A stretch of 64,000 bases of DNA from NCBI RefSeq assembly GCF_014656195.1, contig NZ_BNBY01000005.1, positions 328,971 to 392,970 on the forward strand, in the 5' to 3' direction. This document shows positions 7,947 through 15,607 of the stretch, one piece after another. A program made the position numbers and the translations under genes. A model generated the notes under the pieces. That model saw only the letters and a list, made by a program, of their open reading frames with translations, was not told where the DNA came from and did not search any database. Positions within the stretch are counted from its first letter, which is position 1; every line of letters begins with the position of its first letter. This stretch comes from Kitasatospora xanthocidica (GTDB lineage: Bacteria > Actinomycetota > Actinomycetes > Streptomycetales > Streptomycetaceae).

Positions 7947-8606
7947 TCAGAACAGCTTGAGCTTGTCGTCGTCGATGCCGCGCAGCTCGTCGTAGTCCAG
8001 CACCACGCAGCCGATGCCGCGGTCGGTGGCCAGCACACGGGCCTGGGGCTTGATCTCCTGCGCGGCGAAGACGCCCTTCACCGGGGCCAACAGCGGGTCC
8101 CGGTTGAGGAGTTCGAGGTAGCGGGTGAGCTGCTCGACACCGTCGATCTCGCCGCGGCGTTTGATCTCGACGGCCACCGTGGCGCCGTCGGCGTCGCGGC
8201 AGAGGATGTCGACCGGGCCGATCGCGGTCGGGTACTCGCGGCGGATCAGCGACCAGCCGCTGCCGAGCACCTCCATCCGGTCCGCGAGCAGCTCCTGGAG
8301 GTGTGCCTCGACGCCGTCCTTGATCAGGCCCGGGTCCACCCCGAGTTCGTGGGACGAGTCGTGCAGCACCTCCTCCAGCGTGATGATGAGCTTCTCGCCG
8401 GCCTTGTTCTCCACCGTCCAGACCCCGTCGGCCTCCTTGAGGACGCACGGCGGGGACATCCAGTTGAGCGGCTTGTAGGCGCGGTCGTCGGCGTGGATGC
8501 TGACGCTGCCGTCGGCCTTGACCAGGATGAGCCTGGTGGCGGAGGGCAGATGGGCGGAGAGCCGACCGGCATAGTCGACTGAGCAGCGGGCAATTACGAG
8601 ACGCAC
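7947..8606 (-). CDS. nucS: Mismatch-specific endonuclease NucS/EndoMS
   Basis: A 219-residue enzyme that cleaves both strands at mismatches in the non-canonical mismatch repair of actinobacteria and archaea. The C-terminal nuclease domain carries the acid-acid-lysine site: D133 in GPVDILC and E147/K149 in [11 protein letters not shown]. The N-terminal domain (residues 1-100) is the dimerisation and DNA-binding part. The protein ends in DDDKLKLF, matching the C-terminal sliding-clamp-binding tail of bacterial NucS. The GTG start at 8606 gives the family's usual length. It converges with the P-loop gene, with a single base between the stops. Confidence 0.93.
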   Translation of the reverse strand: MRLVIARCSVDYAGRLSAHLPSATRLILVKADGSVSIHADDRAYKPLNWMSPPCVLKEADGVWTVENKAGEKLIITLEEVLHDSSHELGVDPGLIKDGVEAHLQELLADRMEVLGSGWSLIRREYPTAIGPVDILCRDADGATVAVEIKRRGEIDGVEQLTRYLELLNRDPLLAPVKGVFAAQEIKPQARVLATDRGIGCVVLDYDELRGIDDDKLKLF

Positions 8607-9088
8607 GGTCGACCACGCTAGCCCACCGGGGCCAGTTGATGCGATTCCGCGACGACGGGGTGAAGAAAGCGCGAACCCCGCGAACATGGAGGTTCCGCGC
8701 TTCCGCTCCCGTTCCGTCGAGGTCTGGCGCCCATCCCATCGGGTCGCTACGGTGTGTGACGGCATGCTTGCGGGATCGCTGTCAACGGGGATGGAGACTT
8801 CAGATGAACGATCCGACAGGATCCGGCCAATCTGGTGTACCACGGCGTATTTCCGAAGCAATCCGCAGGAATGACCGGCCTGCTCCGCCGTTGACTGCCA
8901 CGCTGTTCTGAGCGCTGTCGGTGTTCGGGACGTCACGTCCCGTGCCCGCCGTCGCTGATTGCGAGGTGCCGGCAACCCCCGTCCCACGGTGTTCCGGACA
9001 CCACACGCGATTTCGCCCACCCTCACCTGAGCTTGGACTACGCATGACCACCCGGGCGCCGCGCGGGTGGACCGCGAGAGGAGAATCC
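8607..9088. promoter_or_regulatory. Divergent intergenic region between nucS and the SCO5389-family gene
   Basis: This 482-bp stretch separates two divergent genes. It holds a perfect 17-bp inverted repeat (8926-8942, CGGGACGT-C-ACGTCCCG), a good candidate operator 147 bp before the downstream start. A TTGACT-like box is at about 8891 without a convincing -10. The small open frames here have no ribosome site and no recognisable similarity, so I annotate no gene. Confidence 0.5.
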
Positions 9089-9481
9089 ATGTCGCTCGAC
9101 GTCTCACCGGCCCTGCTGGAAAAGGCCGAGCGGGGCGAGGTCGACGAGCGGGAATTCGTCGACTGCGTCCGCGTCTCCCTGCCGTACGCCTGGGACCTGA
9201 TCAGCTCGCTGGTCGCCCAGGCGAAGGTCGACGGCACCGACTTCGCCGACAACCAGGTACCGCCGCCCAGCGAGCAGGCCCGTGGCCAGCTGCTGCGGGC
9301 GCTCGCCAGCGATGCCATCCGGGGCGCCCTGCAGCGTCACTTCGGCGTGCGGCTGGCTTTCCAGAACTGTCACCGGGTGGCGGTGTTCCTGCCGTCGGAG
9401 GCCAACGACGCGCGGTTCACGCGCTTCACCTCCGTCCGGGAGCAGCTGCTCAACCAGTCCGAGGAACTGCGGGACTGCTGA
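9089..9481 (+). CDS. SCO5389-family protein of unknown function
   Basis: A 130-residue acidic, soluble, helical protein beginning [20 protein letters not shown] and ending [13 protein letters not shown] recognise it as the conserved streptomycete SCO5389 family. It has no signal peptide, membrane segment or catalytic motif. The start at 9089 follows GAGAGGAGAATCC, a clear ribosome site. It is monocistronic, faces away from nucS and ends before a GC-rich hairpin at about 9521-9562. Strong conservation within streptomycetes suggests a real cellular role, but the sequence does not reveal it. Confidence 0.85.
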   Translation: MSLDVSPALLEKAERGEVDEREFVDCVRVSLPYAWDLISSLVAQAKVDGTDFADNQVPPPSEQARGQLLRALASDAIRGALQRHFGVRLAFQNCHRVAVFLPSEANDARFTRFTSVREQLLNQSEELRDC

Positions 9482-9520
9482 GCGCCCGGCGCTCGACCAG
9501 TACGGTGCGGCCGCCGCGCC

Positions 9521-9562
9521 GGCCGCCCCCGTCCCCCGGTGCGGGGGGAGGGGCGGCGGCCC
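9521..9562. terminator. GC-rich bidirectional terminator hairpin
   Basis: GGCCGCCCCCGTCCCCC on the left pairs imperfectly with GGGGGGAGGGGCGGCGGCC on the right around a GGTGC loop. It lies between two convergent genes. Confidence 0.6.
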
Positions 9563-9586
9563 GGTCCGGTCGGCGGCGGGCCCCGG

Positions 9587-10897
9587 TCAGCCCAGCTGCG
9601 GCAGGACCTCGGAGCCGAGCCGGGCGATGTTGTGCAGGGTCGCCTCGTGGTCGCCGCTGCCCTCGGCGAGCAGGGCGAACCGGCGGATGCCGGTCCGTTC
9701 GGCGGTGGCCAGCAGCCGGTCGGCGCACTGTCGCGGGGTGCCCACCGCGTGCAGGTCGCAGAGGAGTTCGGTGTACTCGCGCGGGTCGCGCATCTTGCGC
9801 TCGCGGCCGTCCACGGTGCGGTGGGCGCCGAGCCCGTACTCGAACCAGCCGGGCATCGCGTTCAGCAGGGTGGACCGGGCCGCCGCGGCGCGGTCGTCGA
9901 CCTGGGCCACCCCGGCCGCCACGTGTTGGCGGGTCACCCGGCGCAGCTGCTCCTCGCCGCGCCCGGCGGCCAGCCAGGCGGTGCGGTAGAGCTCCAGCAT
10001 CCGCAGCTTGTCCTCGTCGCCGGAGTGCATGCCGAGCAGCATCGGCAGCCCGCGCTCGGCGGCCAGCTTCACCCCGCCCGGCGAGGTGCAGGCGACCACC
10101 ACCGGCGGACCGGCCACCGGCCGTCCGGCGGCGGTGAGTTCCTCGCCGAGGCCCTCCTCGTCCTGCCGCTGGCGCGGGAAGCGCACCGGGCCGGACTGCT
10201 CGCCGAAGCCGAGCCAGTTGCTCAGCGCGGGCCGCCGGACGGGCTCGGTGGCCCGCGGCACCACCGCCACCTCGGGGAAGGCGAACTGCGGGCCGTCCGC
10301 GCCGACCCGGGAGCCGCGCAGCCAGCGCAGCAGCAGGTCCAGCCGCTCCGGGAAGCCGTGCTCGAAGGCGCCCGGGCCGTCGCCGAACACGTCCAGGTCG
10401 ATCCAGGGCCCGCCGCGGCCGACCCCGAGCGTGAAGCGTCCGCCGGAGGTGAGGTGCAGCAGCGCGGCCTGCTCGCCGAGCGCCACCGGGTGCCGGGTGG
10501 AGAGCACGCTGACCGCGGTGCCGACGCCGATCCGGCGGGTGCGGCCGAGCAGCAGCCCGGCGAGCGTCGCGGCGTCCGGGCAGACCCCGTACGGGACGAA
10601 GTGGTGCTCGGCGAGCCAGACGCTGTCCAGGCCCGCGCGTTCCGCCTCGACGGTGGACCGGACGGTGCGCTCCAGCGCCTCGCCGTGGGTCTGGCCGGGG
10701 AACTGCGCGGACAGCAGGAACAGGCCGACCCGCACCGGCGCGGTGTCCGCCGGGAGCGCCCCCGCGCGCTGCGCCGTCGGCAGCGGATCGCCCGGGACGG
10801 CCGTCACCTGCGGGACGGTGGTCAGCATCGGGCCGGGGGCGGGCGGCCGGACCCCGACGGGTCGGCGGGTCTCGGCACGGGCGCTGGTCTTGGTCAT
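9587..10897 (-). CDS. LLM-class flavin-dependent monooxygenase
   Basis: A 436-residue member of the bacterial luciferase-like family, which oxidises substrates with reduced FMN or F420 and oxygen. Typical elements are VRVGLFLLSAQFPGQTHGE, the WLAEHHF motif (active-site Glu-His-His), VGTAVSVLSTRHPVALGEQ and the FTLGVGRGG phosphate-binding turn. The first 50 or so residues are Pro/Ala-rich and precede the barrel; they are atypical. The ATG at 10897 follows GGAGG eight bases upstream, so the extension appears genuine. No substrate can be inferred and no pathway genes are adjacent. Confidence 0.85.
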   Translation of the reverse strand: MTKTSARAETRRPVGVRPPAPGPMLTTVPQVTAVPGDPLPTAQRAGALPADTAPVRVGLFLLSAQFPGQTHGEALERTVRSTVEAERAGLDSVWLAEHHFVPYGVCPDAATLAGLLLGRTRRIGVGTAVSVLSTRHPVALGEQAALLHLTSGGRFTLGVGRGGPWIDLDVFGDGPGAFEHGFPERLDLLLRWLRGSRVGADGPQFAFPEVAVVPRATEPVRRPALSNWLGFGEQSGPVRFPRQRQDEEGLGEELTAAGRPVAGPPVVVACTSPGGVKLAAERGLPMLLGMHSGDEDKLRMLELYRTAWLAAGRGEEQLRRVTRQHVAAGVAQVDDRAAAARSTLLNAMPGWFEYGLGAHRTVDGRERKMRDPREYTELLCDLHAVGTPRQCADRLLATAERTGIRRFALLAEGSGDHEATLHNIARLGSEVLPQLG

Positions 10898-11126
10898 CCT
10901 TGGGGCCTCCTCGGGTGCGCGCAGGGTCTGCGAGCCCCGCCTCTTCCCCTTGTGGGTATCGGATGTCATGTGCCAACGGCACGTCGAACCCCGAATTTCC
11001 CCGATGATCGGGTGGATCTCGGCAAAAACCGCGGAGTGCCGGCCGGAGCCGTGATAGTGGCCGTCGCGGGGGTCCGCCGGCCGTAGGCTGGAACGGCCCA
11101 GAGCCCCGGAAGAGAGGCAGTCCGCC

Positions 11127-11453
11127 GTGTCGCCGCGCCGCAACCGGATCAAGAGCGCCGCCCCCCGTGAGAGCGCCGAGCCGGCCGCCGCCCCGCTCGG
11201 TGGGGCGCTGCGCCGCACCGAGAACTACCAGGGCGAGGACTGGGTGGTCCAGACCGTCGCCGGGACGGCCGGCCGGTTCTACCGCTGCCCGGGCTGCGAC
11301 CAGGAGATCCCGCCGGGAGTGGGCCACGTGGTGGCCTGGCCGATGCACGGCGCGGGCGTGGACGACCGGCGGCACTGGCACCGCGCGTGCTGGGGAGCGC
11401 GGGAGCGCCGGGCCTCCAACATCCTGCGGGGGCGCGGCGCTCCGCGGTACTGA
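11127..11453 (+). CDS. Small zinc-finger-like protein
   Basis: A 108-residue basic protein. The centre has YRCPGCDQEIPPGVGHVVAWP, then RRHWHRACW. The CxxC pair, the His residues and the later Cys look like a treble-clef or HNH-like zinc site. The N-terminus is Arg/Ala/Pro-rich and probably flexible. Relatives in streptomycetes often carry the name ATP/GTP-binding protein (recalled), but I see no P-loop to justify it. The GTG at 11127 follows AGAGAGGCAG. It converges on the ABC permease gene. The role is unknown; nucleic-acid binding is possible. Confidence 0.7.
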   Translation: MSPRRNRIKSAAPRESAEPAAAPLGGALRRTENYQGEDWVVQTVAGTAGRFYRCPGCDQEIPPGVGHVVAWPMHGAGVDDRRHWHRACWGARERRASNILRGRGAPRY

Positions 11454-11497
11454 ACCCGGCCCGGTCCCCGGGCGCGCGTTCGGGCACGGGGGCTTCC

Positions 11498-12265
11498 TCA
11501 GGCGTCGCGCTTCTTGAGCACCAGCGCCCCGCCGGCCAGGGCGGCGGCCGTCCAGGCCAGGCAGATGAGGAAGCCGGCCCACGGCCCGTACGGCTGGCCG
11601 TGCTGCTCGTACACCAGCAGCATCCGCGAGCCCGCGTAGTCGGGGAAGTAGTGGGCCAGGGTCTTGACCTTCGGCACCGCCGAGAGGATCGGCGAGAGCA
11701 GGAAGAAGAACGGCACCAGCACGCCGAGCGCGAGCGTCTGGTTGTGCAGCATCGTGGTGACGCCTGCCGAGAACAGGCAGAGCATCGTCAGGTAGAGCGC
11801 GGCGCCGAACACCGCGCGCAGCACGTGCGGTTCGCCGAGCGAGGTGGAGTGCGAGCCGAGCAGCGCCTGGCCGACGAAGAAGGTGACGAAGGCCGTCACC
11901 AGCGAGACGGCCAGGGCGAGCCCGCCGAGCACCGTCGCCTTGCCGCCGAGCAGGGTGGTGCGCTGCGGGACGGCGGCCAGGGTGACCCGGATCATGCCGC
12001 TGCTGTACTCGTTGCCGATCGCCAGCACGCCGAAGACGATGATGGCCAGTTCGCCGAGCATGATGCCGGCGAAGGCCGTGCCGGTGGCGTCGAACGGGGA
12101 CTGCTCGTTGCGGCGGAACTCGGTGAAGTTGTTGTTGGTGAGCAGGGACAGCAGCGCGCCGATGCCGACGGTGACGACGAAGGCCAGCGCCAGCGTCCAG
12201 ACCGTCGAGCGGACGCTGCGGATCTTCGTCCACTCGGAGCGCAGGACCGCCGGGAAGGACGCCAT
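11498..12265 (-). CDS. ABC-2 type transporter permease
   Basis: A 255-residue permease with six predicted membrane helices and the usual ABC-2 architecture. A cytoplasmic N-terminus (VLRSEWTKIRSVRSTVWT) precedes helix 1, then come IMLGELAIIVFGVLAIGNEY and the conserved amphipathic SSGMIRVTLAAVPQRTTLLGGK. It forms an exporter with the ATPase encoded just upstream, 1 bp away on the same transcript. The substrate is unknown; such pairs often export peptides or drugs. No peptide or biosynthetic gene is nearby. Confidence 0.92.
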   Translation of the reverse strand: MASFPAVLRSEWTKIRSVRSTVWTLALAFVVTVGIGALLSLLTNNNFTEFRRNEQSPFDATGTAFAGIMLGELAIIVFGVLAIGNEYSSGMIRVTLAAVPQRTTLLGGKATVLGGLALAVSLVTAFVTFFVGQALLGSHSTSLGEPHVLRAVFGAALYLTMLCLFSAGVTTMLHNQTLALGVLVPFFFLLSPILSAVPKVKTLAHYFPDYAGSRMLLVYEQHGQPYGPWAGFLICLAWTAAALAGGALVLKKRDA

Positions 12266-12266
12266 C

Positions 12267-13271
12267 TCAGTTCTCCTCCTGTCGGGCCGCGGCGGTGTGC
12301 CGGGCGCCGTCCGCCTGCCAGCCGGCCCCCCAGGTGCCGGGCGCTCCGGCCGCGTCCCGGCCCGGTCCGTCGCCCGCGTGGTACTCCACCGAGTCGGCCG
12401 TCATCTGCATGAACGCCTCCTCCAACGAGGCCTGCTGCGGGCTGAGTTCGTGCAGCACCAGGCCGTTGGCCGCGGCCAGTTCACCGAGCCGGGCGAGGTC
12501 GCCGTCGACCACCTCGTAGGAGCCGTCCGGGCCCGCCTCGTGCCGCAGTCCGGCGCCGGCCAGCACGTCCAGCAGCCGCTCGGGCTCGGGGGTGCGCAGC
12601 CGTACCGCGGAGCGGGAGTTGCGCCGGATGAACTCCGGCATCGGCATGTCGGCGAGCAGCCGGCCCCGGCCGATGACCACCAGGTGGTCGGCGGTGACGG
12701 CCATCTCGCTCATCAGGTGGGAGGAGACGAAGACGGTCCGGCCCTCGCCGGCGAGCCGCTTCATCAGGTTGCGGATCCAGAGGATGCCCTCCGGGTCGAG
12801 GCCGTTGACCGGCTCGTCGAACATGACGATCTCCGGGTCGCCGAGCAGGGCGGAGGCGATGCCCAGGCGCTGGCCCATGCCGAGCGAGAAGCCGCGGGCC
12901 CGCTTGCGGCCCACCGGGGTGAGGCCGACCAGGGCGAGCACCTCGTCCACCCGGCGCTCCGGGATCCGGTTGCTCTGGGCGAGCCAGAGCAGGTGGTCGC
13001 GGGCGGTGCGGCCGGGGTGGACGGCCTTGGCCTCCAGCAGGGCACCGATGTACTTGAGCGGCTCGCTGAGCTGCTCGTAGCGCTTGCCGTCGATGGTGAC
13101 CCGGCCGCCGGTGGGGCGGTCGAGGTCGAGGATCATGCGCATGGTGGTGGACTTGCCGGCGCCGTTCGGGCCGAGGAAGCCGGTCACCACCCCGCGGGGG
13201 ACGGTGAAGCTGAGCCGGTCCACCGCGAGCGTCTTGCCGTAACGTTTTGTCAGCTCGTGCAACTCGATCAT
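12267..13271 (-). CDS. ABC transporter ATP-binding protein
   Basis: A 334-residue ATPase driving the adjacent ABC-2 permease. Walker A is GPNGAGKST (34-42), the signature is the variant SLGMGQ (129-134) and Walker B is IVMFDEPVNGLDP (about 148-160), followed by the H-loop SSHLMSEM. The C-terminal 100 residues form the extra domain of the DrrA/NatA class and end in an Ala/Gly-rich tail. The ATG at 13271 has GGGAG upstream. A TTGTC-aggctag-GACAA inverted repeat lies just ahead at 13289-13305. Confidence 0.94.
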   Translation of the reverse strand: MIELHELTKRYGKTLAVDRLSFTVPRGVVTGFLGPNGAGKSTTMRMILDLDRPTGGRVTIDGKRYEQLSEPLKYIGALLEAKAVHPGRTARDHLLWLAQSNRIPERRVDEVLALVGLTPVGRKRARGFSLGMGQRLGIASALLGDPEIVMFDEPVNGLDPEGILWIRNLMKRLAGEGRTVFVSSHLMSEMAVTADHLVVIGRGRLLADMPMPEFIRRNSRSAVRLRTPEPERLLDVLAGAGLRHEAGPDGSYEVVDGDLARLGELAAANGLVLHELSPQQASLEEAFMQMTADSVEYHAGDGPGRDAAGAPGTWGAGWQADGARHTAAARQEEN

Positions 13272-13288
13272 TCGCGCTCCCTTACTCC

Positions 13289-13305
13289 TTGTCAGGCTAG
13301 GACAA
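13289..13305. promoter_or_regulatory. Inverted repeat in the divergent ABC/hydrolase promoter region
   Basis: TTGTC and GACAA arms (13289-13293, 13301-13305) flank a 7-base centre, 18 bp ahead of the ABC ATPase start and 59 bp ahead of the hydrolase start. It is suitably placed to be an operator for either gene. The arms are short, so chance is possible. Confidence 0.35.
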
Positions 13306-13363
13306 AGGGGATATCGCGGCCCGCTGAGTGGGCTCGGTGGGCGTGCCGGAATACGGTGGGCGC

Positions 13364-14161
13364 ATGAGCGAGCTCCCATCCGCGGTGGCGGTCCGCGAGA
13401 GCGGTACCGGAACACCCCTCGTGCTGCTGCACGCCTTTCCGATGAACGCCTCGATGTGGTCATCCCAGCTGGACACGCTGCCCGGACTCACCGGGGACGG
13501 GGCCCGGGTGCTCGCCCCCGACCAGAGAGGGTTCGGCGGGACCGAGCTGGGTACTGACGAGCCCTCGCTGGACGCGGTCGCGGACGACCTCGCTCTGCTG
13601 CTGGACGCGGCCGGGATCGAGCGCGCGGTGGTCTGCGGGATCTCCATGGGCGGCTACGTGGCGCTGGCCCTCGCCCGCCGCCACCCCGGACGGCTGTCCG
13701 GCCTGCTGCTGGCCAACACCCGCGCCACCGCCGACACCGACGCCGTACGGGCCAACCGGGAGCGGATCGCCGCCGCCGTCACCGCGCGGGACAGCGTGCA
13801 GCTGCTGCTGGACGAGCGGGTGGCGGCCGGGCAGCTCGGGCCGGACTCCCAGCACCTCGTGGAGCGGGTGCAGGCGATGGTCGCCGCCGCGCCGCCCGCC
13901 TCCGTCGCCTGGGCCCAGCGGGCCATGGCGGCCCGTCCGGACACGCTGGACGTACTGGCCGGCCTGCGGGTGCCGGTCGCGCTCGTGGCGGGCGCCCAGG
14001 ACGCCCTGGTGGCCCCGGAGGAGGCCGAACGGATGCTGCGGGCCCGCCCGGACGCCGAGCTGACCGTCCTCCCCGGCGTGGGCCACCTGAGCCCCCTGGA
14101 GGCGCCCGGGGCCTTCGACGCCGCCGTCCGCTCCCTGCTGCGCCGGGTGGCCGCCGGATGA
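13364..14161 (+). CDS. Alpha/beta-fold hydrolase
   Basis: A 265-residue hydrolase with the full catalytic set: oxyanion segment LLHAFPMN, the DQRGFGGT loop, nucleophile Ser94 in GISMGGY, the acid in GAQDALV and the final His in GVGHLSPLEAP. There is no signal peptide, so it acts in the cytoplasm. Esterase, lipase and haloperoxidase-like relatives cannot be told apart here. The ATG at 13364 is preferred because the fold begins directly after it. The stop overlaps the next start as ATGA, so the two genes are coupled. Confidence 0.9.
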   Translation: MSELPSAVAVRESGTGTPLVLLHAFPMNASMWSSQLDTLPGLTGDGARVLAPDQRGFGGTELGTDEPSLDAVADDLALLLDAAGIERAVVCGISMGGYVALALARRHPGRLSGLLLANTRATADTDAVRANRERIAAAVTARDSVQLLLDERVAAGQLGPDSQHLVERVQAMVAAAPPASVAWAQRAMAARPDTLDVLAGLRVPVALVAGAQDALVAPEEAERMLRARPDAELTVLPGVGHLSPLEAPGAFDAAVRSLLRRVAAG

Positions 14162-14469
14162 GCGATGACGCGGCCTCCTGGGACTTCTCGGCGCTGGAGG
14201 TGACCGGCCGGATGCCCGTGACCAACCGCAGCGAGGTGCTGGTCGAACTCACCCTGGAACCGCTCGGCGAGGACTACTGGCTGCGCCCGGGGGAGACCTT
14301 CATCGTCACCTCCTACGGCGACCACGGGTCCGGCCACCCCTTCGAGGTGCAGTACTGGCCCGACTCGGTGTCGGTCTGGTGCACCTCCTGGTTCGGCACG
14401 GTCTCCGACGACGACGGCAACCAGCTCAGCAGCGGGCACCAGCGGCCGGACGGCGCCTACCCCCGGTAG
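14158..14469 (+). CDS. Small conserved hypothetical protein
   Basis: A 103-residue acidic protein rich in Trp, Tyr and beta-prone stretches (VLVELTLEPLGEDYWLRPGE, FEVQYWPDSVSVWCTSWFG). It has no signal peptide or membrane helix. Its start overlaps the hydrolase stop by 4 bp, so it is translated with that enzyme. A 12-bp-stem terminator follows at 14521-14548. I do not recognise the family. Confidence 0.75.
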   Translation: MSDDAASWDFSALEVTGRMPVTNRSEVLVELTLEPLGEDYWLRPGETFIVTSYGDHGSGHPFEVQYWPDSVSVWCTSWFGTVSDDDGNQLSSGHQRPDGAYPR

Positions 14470-14520
14470 GTCCGGTCCGGCGGCAGAAGTGCCCGAGGTG
14501 ATGACGGCGGGACAACCGAC

Positions 14521-14548
14521 AGGCCCTCACCCGTGGGGGTGAGGGCCT
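14521..14548. terminator. Bidirectional stem-loop terminator
   Basis: A perfect 12-bp stem (AGGCCCTCACCC with GGGTGAGGGCCT) and 4-base loop lie between the convergent hypothetical gene and filP. Confidence 0.85.
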
Positions 14549-14570
14549 GGGGTACGACAGGGGTGCGGCG

Positions 14571-15500
14571 TCAGCGCGACTGCTGGGCGGGCACGCCCAT
14601 GGTGTCGTCGTTCGGCAGCGAGGCGGCGGCCACGGCCGCGCCGGTCAGCGTCGCCAGCATCTCGCGGACGTTGGTCAGCTGGGCGTTGATGCTGTCGCGG
14701 CGGTTGGTGAGCGCCGCCAGCTCGCGCTCGGATTCGCTGCGGATGCGGTCGGCCTTGGCGTTGGCGTCCGCCACGATGTCCTCGGACTGGCGCTGGGCCG
14801 TCTCGACGGTCTGGCGGGCGCGGCGCTCGGCGTCGGTGCGCAGCTTCTCGGCCTCCAGGCGCAGCTGCTCCGCCCGGTGCTCGATCTCGGCCAGACGCTT
14901 CTCGGCCTTGGCCTGACGGGCGGCCAGGTCGCGCTCGGACTGCTCCCGGCGCTTGGCCAGGTTGGTCTCGAACTCCAGCGCGGCCTGGGCGGCCTTGGTG
15001 CGGGTCTCCTCGAAGAGGGCGTCCGCCTCCTCGCGCTTGTTCTGGGCGTCCTTGTTGGCCTCGGCGCGCAGCTGGGCGGAGTCGCTCTTCGCCTTGTCGA
15101 CGATCCGCAGACCCTCGTCCTCCGCCTTGGCCTTGCGGTCCTTGGCGTAGTTCTCGGCCTCGGTGCGGACCTGCTGGGCGGCGGCCTCGGCGAGCTCGCG
15201 GTGCTGCTCGGCGGCGCGGTGCGCCTCGTCGCGCAGGTCCTTGGCCTCCTCCTCGGCGAGTCGCAGGATCTTCTCGACGCGGGCTCCGAGACCGGCGTAC
15301 GAGGGCTCCTGCTCGACGACCGCCGCCTGGGCGGTCTGCGTCTCCAGGTGGAGCTCCTCGATGCGCTTCTCCAGCGCGCTGATCCGGGTCAAGGCACTGT
15401 CACGGTCGGCCACCAGCTTGGTGATCCGCTCGTCGACCTGGGCGCGCTCGTACCCACGGCGCACCAGGTCGAAGCCGTGAGGGGAGTGACTGTCGCTCAT
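14571..15500 (-). CDS. filP: FilP, filament-forming coiled-coil protein of the hyphal tip
   Basis: A 309-residue, almost wholly helical protein with long heptad/hendecad coiled coil from about 20 to 285. The N-terminus HGFDLVRRGYERAQVDERI is a DivIVA-like start and the short tail is Ala/Ser-rich. In Streptomyces FilP assembles into intermediate-filament-like networks behind the growing tip and interacts with Scy and DivIVA. The length fits FilP (about 310). Many databases call this family cellulose-binding, but nothing here indicates carbohydrate binding. It lies 107 bp downstream of scy on the same strand. Confidence 0.92.
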   Translation of the reverse strand: MSDSHSPHGFDLVRRGYERAQVDERITKLVADRDSALTRISALEKRIEELHLETQTAQAAVVEQEPSYAGLGARVEKILRLAEEEAKDLRDEAHRAAEQHRELAEAAAQQVRTEAENYAKDRKAKAEDEGLRIVDKAKSDSAQLRAEANKDAQNKREEADALFEETRTKAAQAALEFETNLAKRREQSERDLAARQAKAEKRLAEIEHRAEQLRLEAEKLRTDAERRARQTVETAQRQSEDIVADANAKADRIRSESERELAALTNRRDSINAQLTNVREMLATLTGAAVAAASLPNDDTMGVPAQQSR

Positions 15501-15585
15501 GGGGTTCTGGGCTTCCTGTCGTCAAACCGCTGAGGTGGTTGAGGGAATCCTGACACGGTACCGGAGTGTCGACGGCGAAATGCCG

Positions 15586-15607
15586 TTGTCCCGCGGACAA
15601 TGTCCGC
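15586..15607 (-). promoter_or_regulatory. Overlapping alternative hairpins between scy and filP
   Basis: TTGTCC-CGC-GGACAA (15586-15600) and GCGGACA-A-TGTCCGC (15593-15607) share the GGACA arm, so only one hairpin can form at a time. They start right after the scy stop codon (15608-15610) and lie about 85 bp before filP. Both could act in the transcript as weak terminators, or in DNA as an operator with three half-sites. Confidence 0.45.

Noticed and set aside
8636..8911. Short open frames in the nucS spacer
   Set aside because: No ribosome site, no recognisable similarity, and they overlap likely promoter DNA.
11127..11453. ATP/GTP-binding protein label
   Set aside because: No P-loop; Cys and His spacing points to a zinc-binding fold instead.
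14571..15500. Cellulose-binding protein label commonly attached to this family
   Set aside because: No carbohydrate-binding module or signal peptide; the protein is an intracellular coiled coil and sits beside scy.
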